The notes beneath the pieces are model-generated. The model was not told the origin of the DNA, did not search any database, and worked only from the letters and a program-made list of their open reading frames with translations. The position numbers were made by a program, and so were the translations under genes. A stretch of 64,000 nt of DNA from UBA6814 sp040753075 (GTDB lineage: Bacteria; Desulfobacterota; Desulfovibrionia; Desulfovibrionales; Desulfovibrionaceae): the NCBI GenBank assembly GCA_040753075.1, contig JBFMHA010000014.1:1-64000 (forward strand). Reading direction: 5' to 3'. Below, in pieces: positions 51,430-59,310 of the stretch (position 1 is the first letter of the stretch; each line of letters opens with the position of its first letter).

Positions 51430-53367
51430 ATGAGCGAGAAGAAGGCGGCGGCCTGCGAAAACGCGGCAGTGGAGACGGACATTACCAGCGAATCGGTCTC
51501 GGTGCGGCGCATCCTCTCCGGACGCACCGAGAAGGTGGCCTTCTGGGCCGCGGTGGCCTGCTCGCTGTTCCATCTCTGGATCAACACCCTGGGCGTCATG
51601 CCCGAAATCCAGCGCAACGCGGTGCATTACGGCTTCATGCTCTTCATGGGGTTCCTCTACTACCCGCTCCTGCCCCGGCGGGCCTGCGCGACCCTGAAGC
51701 TGGATTACGTGCTGTCCATCCTGTCCGTGGTCGTGGCCCTGTACCTGGTGTTCTTCGAGGACGCGCTGCACGACCGCAACGAGGTGCCCATCCTGGCGGA
51801 CCTCATCGCCGCGGGCCTGGCCGTGCTGCTCATGCTGGAGATCACCCGCCGCACCACCGGTTGGCTCATCCCGGTGCTGTGCGTCGTGTTCCTGAGCTAC
51901 GGCCTGTTCCTGGGCCGCTGGCTGCCGGGCATGTGGAGTTTCCAGGGCGTGACCGTGGAGCGCATGCTCTACCGCATGTATTTCGCGCCCGACGGCCTGT
52001 TCGGCACCATCGCCACCATCTCCTCCACCTTCGTGTTCCTGTTCGTGCTCTTCGCCGCCTTCCTGCTCAAGTCCGGCGCCGGCGAGTTCGTGATCCGGCT
52101 GGCCACGGCGCTCATGGGGCACTGTGTGGGCGGGCCGGCCAAGATCGCGGTGTTCGCCAGCGGGCTCATGGGCTCGGTGTCCGGCAGCGCGGTGGCCAAC
52201 ACCGTGGGCACAGGGTCCATCACCATTCCCATGATGAAGCGCATCGGCTTCGTGCCCAAGTTCGCGGCCGCGGTGGAGGCCGCGGCCTCCACCGGCGGCC
52301 AGCTCATGCCCCCCATCATGGGCGCAGGCGCGTTCATCATGGCCCAGTGGACCCAGATTCCCTACCTGCACATCGTGGCCGTGAGCTTCGTGCCGGCCCT
52401 CATGTATTTCCTGTCCGTGGCCTTCTTCGTGCATCTGCGGGCGCACAAGCGCGGGTTCAAGCCCACCCCGGCCGAGGAGCTGCCCAAGGTGCGGGAGGTG
52501 CTCAAGGAGGGCTGGAACTTCTTCATCCCGGTGGCGGTGCTCATCGGCCTGCTCATGTTCAACTTCACCCCGACCTTCGCGGCCTGCGGCGGCATCGTCT
52601 CCATCGTGGCCGCCTCCTGGCTCAACCCGCGCACCCGCATGACGCCCCGGGACGTGCTCCAGGCCCTGGCCCTGGGCGGCATGAACATGATCACCACCGG
52701 AGTCATCCTGCTCTGCTCGGGCATCATCATCGGGGTGGTGCTCATGGTGGGCATGGGCATCAAGTTCTCCATGCTCATCTCGGCCCTGGCCGGGTCCAGC
52801 CTCATGCTGTGCATCGTGCTGGTGGCCCTGGCCTCCCTGGTGCTGGGCATGGGCCTGCCGGTGACCGCCTCCTACATCGTGCTGGCGGTGTTGGCCGCTC
52901 CGGCCATGACCATGCTGGGCGCGAGCCTGCTGGCCGCGCACATGCTCATCTTCTGGTACTCCCAGGACGCCAACGTGACCCCGCCGGTATGCCTGGCCGC
53001 CTACAGCGCGGCCGGCATAGCCGGGTCCGGGCCGCTGGAGACGGGCATGGAGTCCTGGAAGCTGGCCAAGGGCCTGTACATCATCCCGCTGCTCTTCTGC
53101 TACACGCCCATCCTGTTCGAGGGGGCCTGGTGGGAGGTGGCCGAGACCGCGCTCACCGCCACCGCCGGGCTGTACGCCTTCGCCGTGTTCTTCGAGGGCT
53201 GGTGCCGCAGCCGCCTGAACTGGCCCATGCGCCTGGCCTTCGCCGCGGCCGCGGGCCTGCTGCTCTGGCCGGACATGCGGCTTCACGCCCTGGGCTTCGG
53301 GCTCCTGTCCGGGCTGTACATGGTGAGCCGGGCCGCGGGCCGGCGGCTGGCCATGCAGCCGGCGTAG
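51430..53367 (+). CDS. TRAP transporter fused permease (DctQM type)
   Basis: 645 residues, 4TM+12TM fusion usual for TAXI systems. The N-terminal small-subunit-like part spans about 35-170. The large subunit carries GLFGTIATISSTFVFLFVLF, the conserved GSVSGSAVANTVGTGSITIP and AAASTGGQLMPPIMGAGAF, and the second half ASLVLGMGLPVTASYIVLAV and DANVTPPVCLAAYSAAGIAG. It uses an ion gradient to import the ligand of the TAXI protein encoded 83 nt upstream. Confidence 0.95.
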   Translation: MSEKKAAACENAAVETDITSESVSVRRILSGRTEKVAFWAAVACSLFHLWINTLGVMPEIQRNAVHYGFMLFMGFLYYPLLPRRACATLKLDYVLSILSVVVALYLVFFEDALHDRNEVPILADLIAAGLAVLLMLEITRRTTGWLIPVLCVVFLSYGLFLGRWLPGMWSFQGVTVERMLYRMYFAPDGLFGTIATISSTFVFLFVLFAAFLLKSGAGEFVIRLATALMGHCVGGPAKIAVFASGLMGSVSGSAVANTVGTGSITIPMMKRIGFVPKFAAAVEAAASTGGQLMPPIMGAGAFIMAQWTQIPYLHIVAVSFVPALMYFLSVAFFVHLRAHKRGFKPTPAEELPKVREVLKEGWNFFIPVAVLIGLLMFNFTPTFAACGGIVSIVAASWLNPRTRMTPRDVLQALALGGMNMITTGVILLCSGIIIGVVLMVGMGIKFSMLISALAGSSLMLCIVLVALASLVLGMGLPVTASYIVLAVLAAPAMTMLGASLLAAHMLIFWYSQDANVTPPVCLAAYSAAGIAGSGPLETGMESWKLAKGLYIIPLLFCYTPILFEGAWWEVAETALTATAGLYAFAVFFEGWCRSRLNWPMRLAFAAAAGLLLWPDMRLHALGFGLLSGLYMVSRAAGRRLAMQPA

Positions 53368-53405
53368 GGTGCTCTTCGAAAAGCCGGACGACGTATTGAT
53401 GCGGA

Positions 53406-53438
53406 AAGCCCCCGGCCGGATGATCCGGCCGGGGGCTT
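53406..53438. terminator. Bidirectional terminator between TRAP permease and lhgO genes
   Basis: A 15-bp perfect stem, AAGCCCCCGGCCGGA (53406-53420) with TCCGGCCGGGGGCTT (53424-53438), 3-nt loop. Flanking T/A tracts are short on both sides. Confidence 0.8.
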
Positions 53439-53487
53439 GTCGTTCGGGGGGGAGCGGGCTGGGCCGCGGGCAGGGGCGGCGGGTCGG

Positions 53488-54684
53488 CTAGGCCTCGGGA
53501 AGGTGCTCGTCGCAGAGGATCTTGGCGAAGGCCATGGACGCGGTGAAGGCCGGGGAGATGGCGTTGAGCACGTGCATGGTGCGCTCGTCGCGCTCCGCCA
53601 CGAAGTCCATCTCGAGTTGGTGGGTGGTCCGGTTCACCAGCTGGGGCCGGATGCCCACCTTGGGCGAGGGCTCGATGTCCTCGGGCTCCAGCTGCTTCAC
53701 CAGCCGCCGCGCAGCGTTGTAGATGACCCGGGGGAGGTACTTGTGCAACTCGGCCAGGGCCGTGGCGCGGAAGGCCGGGTTGCGCGCGAAGAGCACCGCG
53801 TCGCGCAGCAGTATCTCCGGGGCCTCCCGGTCCAGGCCCTCCAGGATGCCGTAGTTCTCCCGGCCGAAGGCCGGGGTGGCGGTGGGGCCGATGTACACCG
53901 ATCCGGCCACGGACCGGGTGAAGTGCACCCCCAGGAAGGGCAGGCGCGGGTCGGGCACCGGGTAGATGGCCACCTTCACCAGGTGGGAGCGGTCCTGCCG
54001 CAGCTTGCGGTAGCAGCCCTTGAACGGGACCAGCACGTAGTCCAGGCCCAGGCCGAAGGCGTGGGCCAGCTTGTCTGCGTGGGCTCCGGCCGCGTTGACC
54101 AGGCGGCGGTACTCCACCCGGCCCAGGGGGGTGAGCAGGCCGTCCCTGCCGTCCCGTCCCTCCACCCGGGCGTTGTACAGGATGCGCGCCTTGCCCGATC
54201 CGGTAAGCTCCTTGGCCATGTGCTGCACGATGGCCCGGGGGTCCACCACCGCGGTCAGCGGAGACCAGAGCGCCTTGCCCAGGGTGGCGGCGTTGGGCTC
54301 GATCTCGGCCAGCTCCTGTTCGTCCACCAGCTTCACCTCGGCCCCCGAGGCCTCGGCCTTGGCCTTGAGCTCGAACAGCCCGCGCAGCTCCTGCGGGGTG
54401 GTGGCCACGATGACCTTGCCGCATTCCGCCAGGGGCAGGCCGTGCTCCTGGCAGTACGCCCGCATGAGCCGGTTGCCGGCCAGGCAGGTGCGGGCCTTGG
54501 CGCTGCCCGCGGCGTAGTAGACCCCGGCGTGGAGCACGCCGCTGTTGCGGCCCGAGGCGTGGGCCCCTGGCGCGGGCTCCTTGTCCAGGATCAGGATGTC
54601 CTCCTGGCCGCGGGAGAGCATCTCGCGGGCCAGGGTGAGGCCCATGATTCCCGCGCCGACGATGACCGTGTGCGCTTTGTGCAT
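53488..54684 (-). CDS. lhgO: L-2-hydroxyglutarate oxidase/dehydrogenase family FAD protein
   Basis: 398 residues. N-terminal FAD-binding Rossmann motif HTVIVGAGIMGLTLAREMLS, then HASGRNSGVLHAGVYYAAGS, which is typical of LhgO. VDPRAIVQHMAKEL and LVNAAGAHADKLA are family blocks, as is the C-terminal HVLNAISPAFTASMAFAKIL. It oxidises L-2-hydroxyglutarate to 2-oxoglutarate with membrane quinones or oxygen as acceptor. It converges with the TRAP permease gene. Confidence 0.9.
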   Translation of the reverse strand: MHKAHTVIVGAGIMGLTLAREMLSRGQEDILILDKEPAPGAHASGRNSGVLHAGVYYAAGSAKARTCLAGNRLMRAYCQEHGLPLAECGKVIVATTPQELRGLFELKAKAEASGAEVKLVDEQELAEIEPNAATLGKALWSPLTAVVDPRAIVQHMAKELTGSGKARILYNARVEGRDGRDGLLTPLGRVEYRRLVNAAGAHADKLAHAFGLGLDYVLVPFKGCYRKLRQDRSHLVKVAIYPVPDPRLPFLGVHFTRSVAGSVYIGPTATPAFGRENYGILEGLDREAPEILLRDAVLFARNPAFRATALAELHKYLPRVIYNAARRLVKQLEPEDIEPSPKVGIRPQLVNRTTHQLEMDFVAERDERTMHVLNAISPAFTASMAFAKILCDEHLPEA

Positions 54685-54895
54685 CTGCAGTGTCCTTGTG
54701 GGTGGCTTGCGGAGGTGAGGTCATAGCCCAGGCGCGCGGCTTTGCCAAGCCGCACAAGGGGATACCTGCCGCGCAGGGGGCGGCGTCCGGCCTGGCCTGC
54801 CGCAGCCCGCGCCGGGCCTTCCGCTTGCCAATGCCGGGTGTTGGGAGGATACTGCCGCATCCGGAGCGGAGCGCCCCGCCCGGCAGGAGGCGTCC

Positions 54896-55231
54896 ATGCG
54901 CAGCATCGTGTTGGCGGTCCTGGCCGCCCTGGCCCTGGCCGCGTGTTCCGCGGCCCGGCCCCTGGACCTGTCTTCGGCCCGGGGATTCTGCAACACCGGC
55001 AGCATCGGGGATGCCGACGACGAAGGCATGGCCTGCAAGGAGCAGATCGGCATCTGCGGCAGGTTCTTCGATCCCCTGGCCGCGGGAGTGAAGGACGAGG
55101 CCGAATGCCTGGCCCGCTGCAAGGCGGCCGACGACAGCCTGTTCCACGTCTACGCGGCCGATCCGTGCCGGGAGGCGGTGAAGCTCGGCCGGAGCTACTG
55201 CGAGCAGTACTGCCGCGGCAACTACCCGTAG
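54896..55231 (+). CDS. Small cysteine-rich lipoprotein, unknown function
   Basis: 111 residues, with CAGGAGG upstream. Lipobox ALAAC with Cys17. The mature part holds eight more cysteines (segments RGFCNTG, MACKEQIGICGRFF, AECLARCKAAD, DPCREAV, YCEQYCRG), enough for four disulfides. Not recognised as a known family. Probably a small disulfide-rich envelope lipoprotein. Confidence 0.75.
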   Translation: MRSIVLAVLAALALAACSAARPLDLSSARGFCNTGSIGDADDEGMACKEQIGICGRFFDPLAAGVKDEAECLARCKAADDSLFHVYAADPCREAVKLGRSYCEQYCRGNYP

Positions 55232-55265
55232 TCCGCCGGGACGCAGGAGGCCGCAGGGCCGAAGG

Positions 55266-55574
55266 CTAGCCCAGTCCGGCTTTCACGTCCGGGGGCAGGG
55301 CCTGGCTCAGCTCCTCGGCCCTGGCCGCGGCCCTGCGCGCGCCTTCGGGGTTTTCGTTCTCCAGGCAGGCCGCGGCCAGGGCGGCCCACGCCTCGCCGAA
55401 CTCCGGGCGCAACTCCACCGCCCGCCGCAGGTGCTTCTCCGCATCCCGGGCCAGGCCCAGGTAAAGCTCCGCGCTGCCCAGGGTATGGAATCCGGCCGCG
55501 TCCGGGGCCATCCCCACCTTGCGGCGCATGACCTTGATCACCCGCGCCGCGCTGTCCTCGTTCTCGAAATGCAT
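55266..55574 (-). CDS. Small TPR-repeat protein
   Basis: 102 residues, with GGAGG upstream of the ATG at 55574. At least two TPR-like units: AGFHTLGSAELYLGLARDAE, KHLRRAVELRPEFGEAWAAL, AAACLENENPEGARRAAARA. No signal peptide. A protein-protein interaction module of unknown partner. Confidence 0.7.
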   Translation of the reverse strand: MHFENEDSAARVIKVMRRKVGMAPDAAGFHTLGSAELYLGLARDAEKHLRRAVELRPEFGEAWAALAAACLENENPEGARRAAARAEELSQALPPDVKAGLG

Positions 55575-55604
55575 CGTCGCCTCCGTGTTCCGAAGCTATC
55601 CCAT

Positions 55605-56837
55605 TCACTGCGCCACGGCCAGCCCGTCCCAGGCCAGCCAGAGCCAGCCCCCGGCTATGGCGCAGGTGGCCAGGGTCACGGGCAGGCCCACCCGGAGATG
55701 GGTGCGCCAGCCGATCTCCACCCCCAGCCGGCCGGCCGAGTCGGCCACGATGAGGTTGGCGATGGAGCCCAGGAGAAAGAGGTTGCCGGCCAGGGTGCTG
55801 GCCAGGGCCAGCACCAGCCCGGCCTGGGGCGAGGCGTTGGCCGAGGCCAGCAGCATCACCGCCGGCACGTTGGACACCAGGTTGGACAGGACCACCGTGG
55901 CCGCGAAGAGGGTGGCGGGCCGGCCCAGGTCCATTCCGGCCCGGGCGAGGAGGTCCATGGCCGCGGCCAGCTCCCCGGAGGCGGCCAGGGCGTGGTTGAC
56001 CACGAACAGGCCCAGGAACAGGAGCAGGAGCTGCCAGTCCACCAGGGCGAACATCCGGCGCGAGGTCATGCGCCGGGACAGGAGCAGCAGCCCGGCCGCG
56101 GCCAGGGCCGGCGCCTCCCGCGGCCAGGGGCCGAAGAGGAAGGCCAGCACCAGGCCGGCCAGCACCGCCATGCCCTTGCCGGACTGCCAGAGGTCGAAGG
56201 CCGGGGCCTCGATGTCCGGCATCGTGATCTTCCGTTCCCAGCGGCCCCGGTACCGGGCCGCGATGACCGCCCAGGTGGCGGCCAGGCCCAGCGCCACCGG
56301 CGGCAGGGCGTCCCGGAGGTAGGCCGCGAAGCCCAGGCCCGCGACCTGGCCGATGAGCATGTTCTGGGGATTGCCGATGAGGGTGGCGGCCGAGCCCACG
56401 TTGGCCGCGCAGGCCAGGGCCAGGAGGAAGGGAACCGGGTCCAGGCCGCGGCGGGCGCAGCCCTCCAGCAGGATGGGGGTCATGGCCAGGCACACGATGT
56501 CGTTGGCCAGCAGGGCCGAGAGTCCGGCTGCGGCGGCCACGACCAGGGCCAGCAGGCCGGGGGGCGAGACGCGGGCCGCGGCCAGGCGGCGGGTGACCCG
56601 GGTGTAGAATCCGCCCAGCCGGAACTGGGCCGAGACCACCATGAGGGCGAAGAGCAGGGCCATGGTGGGCATGTCCACCGCGGCCCAGGCCTCGGCGGAG
56701 CCCACCGCGCCGCCGGCGATGAGGGCCATGGCCCCCAGGGTCGCCACCCCGGTGCGGTCCAGCGCCAGCCCCGGGACCCGGCCCAGGACCATGCCCAGGT
56801 ACACGAACCCGAACACCCCGGCCACGAACCAGTCCAT
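55605..56837 (-). CDS. SLC13/ArsB-NhaD superfamily anion transporter
   Basis: 410 residues from the ATG at 56837 (MDWFVAGVFGFVYLGMVLG); the frame upstream is Gly/Arg-rich and unlikely. About 10-11 TM helices. The motif CAANVGSAATLIGNPQNMLI is the hallmark of this superfamily, and a matching second-half segment (NLVSNVPAVMLLASA, FLLGSIANLIVADSA) is present. The substrate (arsenite, sulfate, dicarboxylate or Na+/H+) cannot be told. Confidence 0.85.
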   Translation of the reverse strand: MDWFVAGVFGFVYLGMVLGRVPGLALDRTGVATLGAMALIAGGAVGSAEAWAAVDMPTMALLFALMVVSAQFRLGGFYTRVTRRLAAARVSPPGLLALVVAAAAGLSALLANDIVCLAMTPILLEGCARRGLDPVPFLLALACAANVGSAATLIGNPQNMLIGQVAGLGFAAYLRDALPPVALGLAATWAVIAARYRGRWERKITMPDIEAPAFDLWQSGKGMAVLAGLVLAFLFGPWPREAPALAAAGLLLLSRRMTSRRMFALVDWQLLLLFLGLFVVNHALAASGELAAAMDLLARAGMDLGRPATLFAATVVLSNLVSNVPAVMLLASANASPQAGLVLALASTLAGNLFLLGSIANLIVADSAGRLGVEIGWRTHLRVGLPVTLATCAIAGGWLWLAWDGLAVAQ

Positions 56838-56903
56838 GCGTCGCCCCTCCTGGGAGCGGCCATTACGCCGGCCCGGGCCGGGAGGCAAGGGCCGGGGGAG
56901 AGT

Positions 56904-58169
56904 CTACGGGTTCTCCGCCTGGCCGCGTTGCCGGGCCATGGCCGGGCTTTCCGGGACCAGGGCGTGCAGCAGGCCGAAGAGCCCCACCCCGGCGGCGAAG
57001 AAGAGCCAGACCGGAGTGAAGCGTTCCGGGGAGTCCAGGGCGACCAGCTCCCCGGGGATCAGGATCGCGCCGACCTGGAGCAGGGCCGCGGGTCCCAGCA
57101 TGTTGAAGAGGTTGGCAGCGCTCATGGCCGTGGCCGCCATGCCCGGGGGCGCGAGCTCCTTGATGTGGGCGTACGTCACCTGGCCCGGGCCGGCGGTGGC
57201 TCCCAGCATGAAGAAGATGGCGGCGAGCGCCCAGAACGGGACGCGGCCGTCCAGCAGGGGCAGAACGGCCAGGAGCAGGGCGAAGGCCAGGAGCGAGGGG
57301 ATCACCACCCACTTGCGGGTGCGCAGGGTGCGGTCCGAGAGCCGGCCCGAGACGGGCAGGGACAGGATGTAGCCGATGCTGCAGGCGAGCAGCGCGTTGC
57401 CCGCGGCCACCTGGTCCAGGCCCAGGCCCTGCCGGAGATAGGGCCCGGCCCACAGGCCGGTGAGGGCCATGAACGCGCCGAAGCGGAAGAAGGTGCCCCC
57501 GCTCATGATCCAGAACCAGGGCCGGCGCAGCAGGCGGCCCAGGCCGCGGAAGGGGTTCTCCGCCCCGGCGGGCCTGGCCTCGGCCCCGGCCGGGTGGTTG
57601 CGCACCACCGCCAAGAGCAGCGCCACCTGGAGCAGGTTGGCCGCGGCCAGGGCCACGAAGGCCCCGCGCCAGCCCACGGAGCGGGAGAGCAGGGCCAGGG
57701 GCGTGGCGGCCAGGGCCATGCCCAGGGAGCCCACCGAGGTGAGCACGCCCATGAGGGTGGCGAAGCGGTCGGCCGGGAACCAGTTGACCAGCAGGGTGAG
57801 CGCGCCCATGAGGTTGCCGGACATGCCCAGGCCCATGAGGGCCCGGCCCAGGAACGCGCCCTGGGCGCTGTCCGCCAGGGCGAAGAGCAGGGAGCCCCCG
57901 GCCGCGGTGAGGCCCAGCCCCGCCATGATGAGCCGCGGCCCCAGTCGGTCCAGGCCGGGGCCGAGCACGGGCTGGGCCGCGGCGAAGGCGTAGAAGAAGG
58001 CCGCGGACAGGGCCGCGAGCCCGGCCGCGCCGAGCCCCAGGTCCGCGGCCAGCTCGTTGCTGACCACCGTGACCGAGACCCGGTAGAACATGCTCAGGAG
58101 GAACCCCGCGGTGGCCACCGCGAAGATGGCCGCCGCCCGGGAGGCGGAGCGTGGGGCGTCGCGCTGCAT
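56904..58169 (-). CDS. Major facilitator superfamily transporter
   Basis: 421 residues, 12 TM helices. The loop 2-3 motif region reads VLGPGLDRLGPRLIMAGLG, and the loop 8-9 repeat reads LPVSGRLSDRTLRTRKWVV. N-terminal FLLSMFYRVSVTVVSNELAA resembles sugar-phosphate/nitrate-type MFS proteins. Same strand as the SLC13-like gene, 66 nt away. The substrate is unknown. Confidence 0.88.
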   Translation of the reverse strand: MQRDAPRSASRAAAIFAVATAGFLLSMFYRVSVTVVSNELAADLGLGAAGLAALSAAFFYAFAAAQPVLGPGLDRLGPRLIMAGLGLTAAGGSLLFALADSAQGAFLGRALMGLGMSGNLMGALTLLVNWFPADRFATLMGVLTSVGSLGMALAATPLALLSRSVGWRGAFVALAAANLLQVALLLAVVRNHPAGAEARPAGAENPFRGLGRLLRRPWFWIMSGGTFFRFGAFMALTGLWAGPYLRQGLGLDQVAAGNALLACSIGYILSLPVSGRLSDRTLRTRKWVVIPSLLAFALLLAVLPLLDGRVPFWALAAIFFMLGATAGPGQVTYAHIKELAPPGMAATAMSAANLFNMLGPAALLQVGAILIPGELVALDSPERFTPVWLFFAAGVGLFGLLHALVPESPAMARQRGQAENP

Positions 58170-58208
58170 GACCCGCCGGGTACACCCGAACGGCCCGCAA
58201 GGGAAGGG

Positions 58209-58775
58209 CTATTCCCCCTGGTCCTCCTCGGCCAGGCGGTCCGCGATGAGGCCGTAGAAGGCCTGGCCGCCGGCGAGGGGGGCGAAGCGCCAGCCCAGGT
58301 GGATGTCGCAGCGGCGGCACAGGGCCACCTGCCAGGAGCAGCCCGCGAACCAGGGGAACTCGGTGGAGGGCGGCCCCTCGCAGCGGCAGCCCGGGGCGGC
58401 GCTGAACAGGGCCAGGTCGAAGACGTAGCCGTGGGGGTTGGCGAACACGTGGCGGTGGCTGCCGCCGCGCTCGGCGCGGGCCTGCTCCGTGGTTACGGTC
58501 TGCCCGCAGAACCGGCACACGATGCGCCGGCCGCCGTCTCCCCGGTCCGGGGATTCGTCCGCGCCGACATCGGGCCGCTCCCCGCCGGCCGGGGCTTCCC
58601 GGAGCAGGAGCAGGGCGGGGCGCCCGCGGCGGGGCGCGGGACGGCGGTCGGCCGGGTGGTCCGTGGCTCCGCCCCGCCTTGTGCTCCGGCCCGCACCCCC
58701 GGGCGCTTCCTGGAGGAGGGGCAGGGCAGGGGGCGCGCCACGGGGCGCTTTGCGGCGGAGGGCGGGGACGGGCAT
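58209..58775 (-). CDS. CULT-domain (cereblon-like thalidomide-binding fold) protein
   Basis: 188 residues from the ATG at 58775. Residues 1-83 are Pro/Arg-rich and probably disordered, so the exact start is uncertain. Residues 84-188 match the bacterial CULT domain: two CxxC zinc motifs (C87-C90, C153-C156) and the aromatic pocket Trp142, Trp148, Trp162. The Trp spacing (6 and 14) is the same as in the Magnetospirillum CULT protein MsCI4 and human cereblon. HVFANPHGYVFDLALF and the C-terminal FYGLIADRL fit as well. The natural ligand and role of bacterial CULT proteins are not known. Confidence 0.82.
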   Translation of the reverse strand: MPVPALRRKAPRGAPPALPLLQEAPGGAGRSTRRGGATDHPADRRPAPRRGRPALLLLREAPAGGERPDVGADESPDRGDGGRRIVCRFCGQTVTTEQARAERGGSHRHVFANPHGYVFDLALFSAAPGCRCEGPPSTEFPWFAGCSWQVALCRRCDIHLGWRFAPLAGGQAFYGLIADRLAEEDQGE

Positions 58776-58868
58776 GGCCGACCTTACCCCGTCCCGCCAT
58801 CCTTGCGCAACCGCGCCAGCCTGGACCGGAGAGCCGGGACAGGGTAGGGTGGGAAGAGGGAGGAGGCC

Positions 58869-59090
58869 ATGGCGCGCAAGGAATACAAGGTCATCACCAT
58901 CCAGGAGGGGGCGCTGGGCTCCATCCTCCTCGGCGCGAGCAAGCTGCCCGTGCGCCGGATGGAGGAGGCCCTCAACGAGTGGGGCCGCCAGGGCTGGGAC
59001 GTGTGCTTCATGCTGGTGGAGCAGAAGCGGCTGTTCCTGTTCTGGACCCGGGAGGCCGCGGTCATCACCCTTAGCCGGGAACTGGGCTAG
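58869..59090 (+). CDS. DUF4177-like small protein
   Basis: 73 residues, with GAGGAGG upstream. YKVITIQEG at the start, then MEEALNEWGRQGWDVCFMLV resembles the DUF4177 pattern (a strand, a helix ending in N-x-x-G-x-x-GW, then strands). The function is unknown. Its TAG stop is the first part of the intergenic repeat that follows. The upstream CULT gene is divergent. Confidence 0.75.
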   Translation: MARKEYKVITIQEGALGSILLGASKLPVRRMEEALNEWGRQGWDVCFMLVEQKRLFLFWTREAAVITLSRELG

Positions 59091-59302
59091 TGTCGCGTCC
59101 CCGGATTGAGGCGATACGGGCGCGCAAGCCAACGCCATGGAATATTAAATTTATATCTTCTCGAAATGCCTGTCGGTCTTTTGATGACGTGGCGCTGGCG
59201 CCTCGCCCGCACCACGGGCGAAAGGAGGCGCTGCGCGTCAATGCGCAATCGTTCTTTCTTCTTCCCGCAATGCCTGACGGCATGTTGAGAACGCATCGCT
59301 AG
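59087..59302. repeat. Intergenic repeat family, double-length copy 2
   Basis: 216 bp. The left tip CTAGTGTCGCGTCCCCGG matches the right tip of copy 3 read in reverse (CTAGTGTCGCTCCCGCG). The right end GCAATGCC..GGCATGTTGAG.. ..CGCATCGCTAG matches the right half of copy 3. It starts with the stop codon of the DUF4177-like gene, and its last AG begins the AGGAGG site of the next gene. The interior has an A/T-rich stretch (ATATTAAATTTATAT). Confidence 0.55.
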
Positions 59303-59310
59303 GAGGCCGC

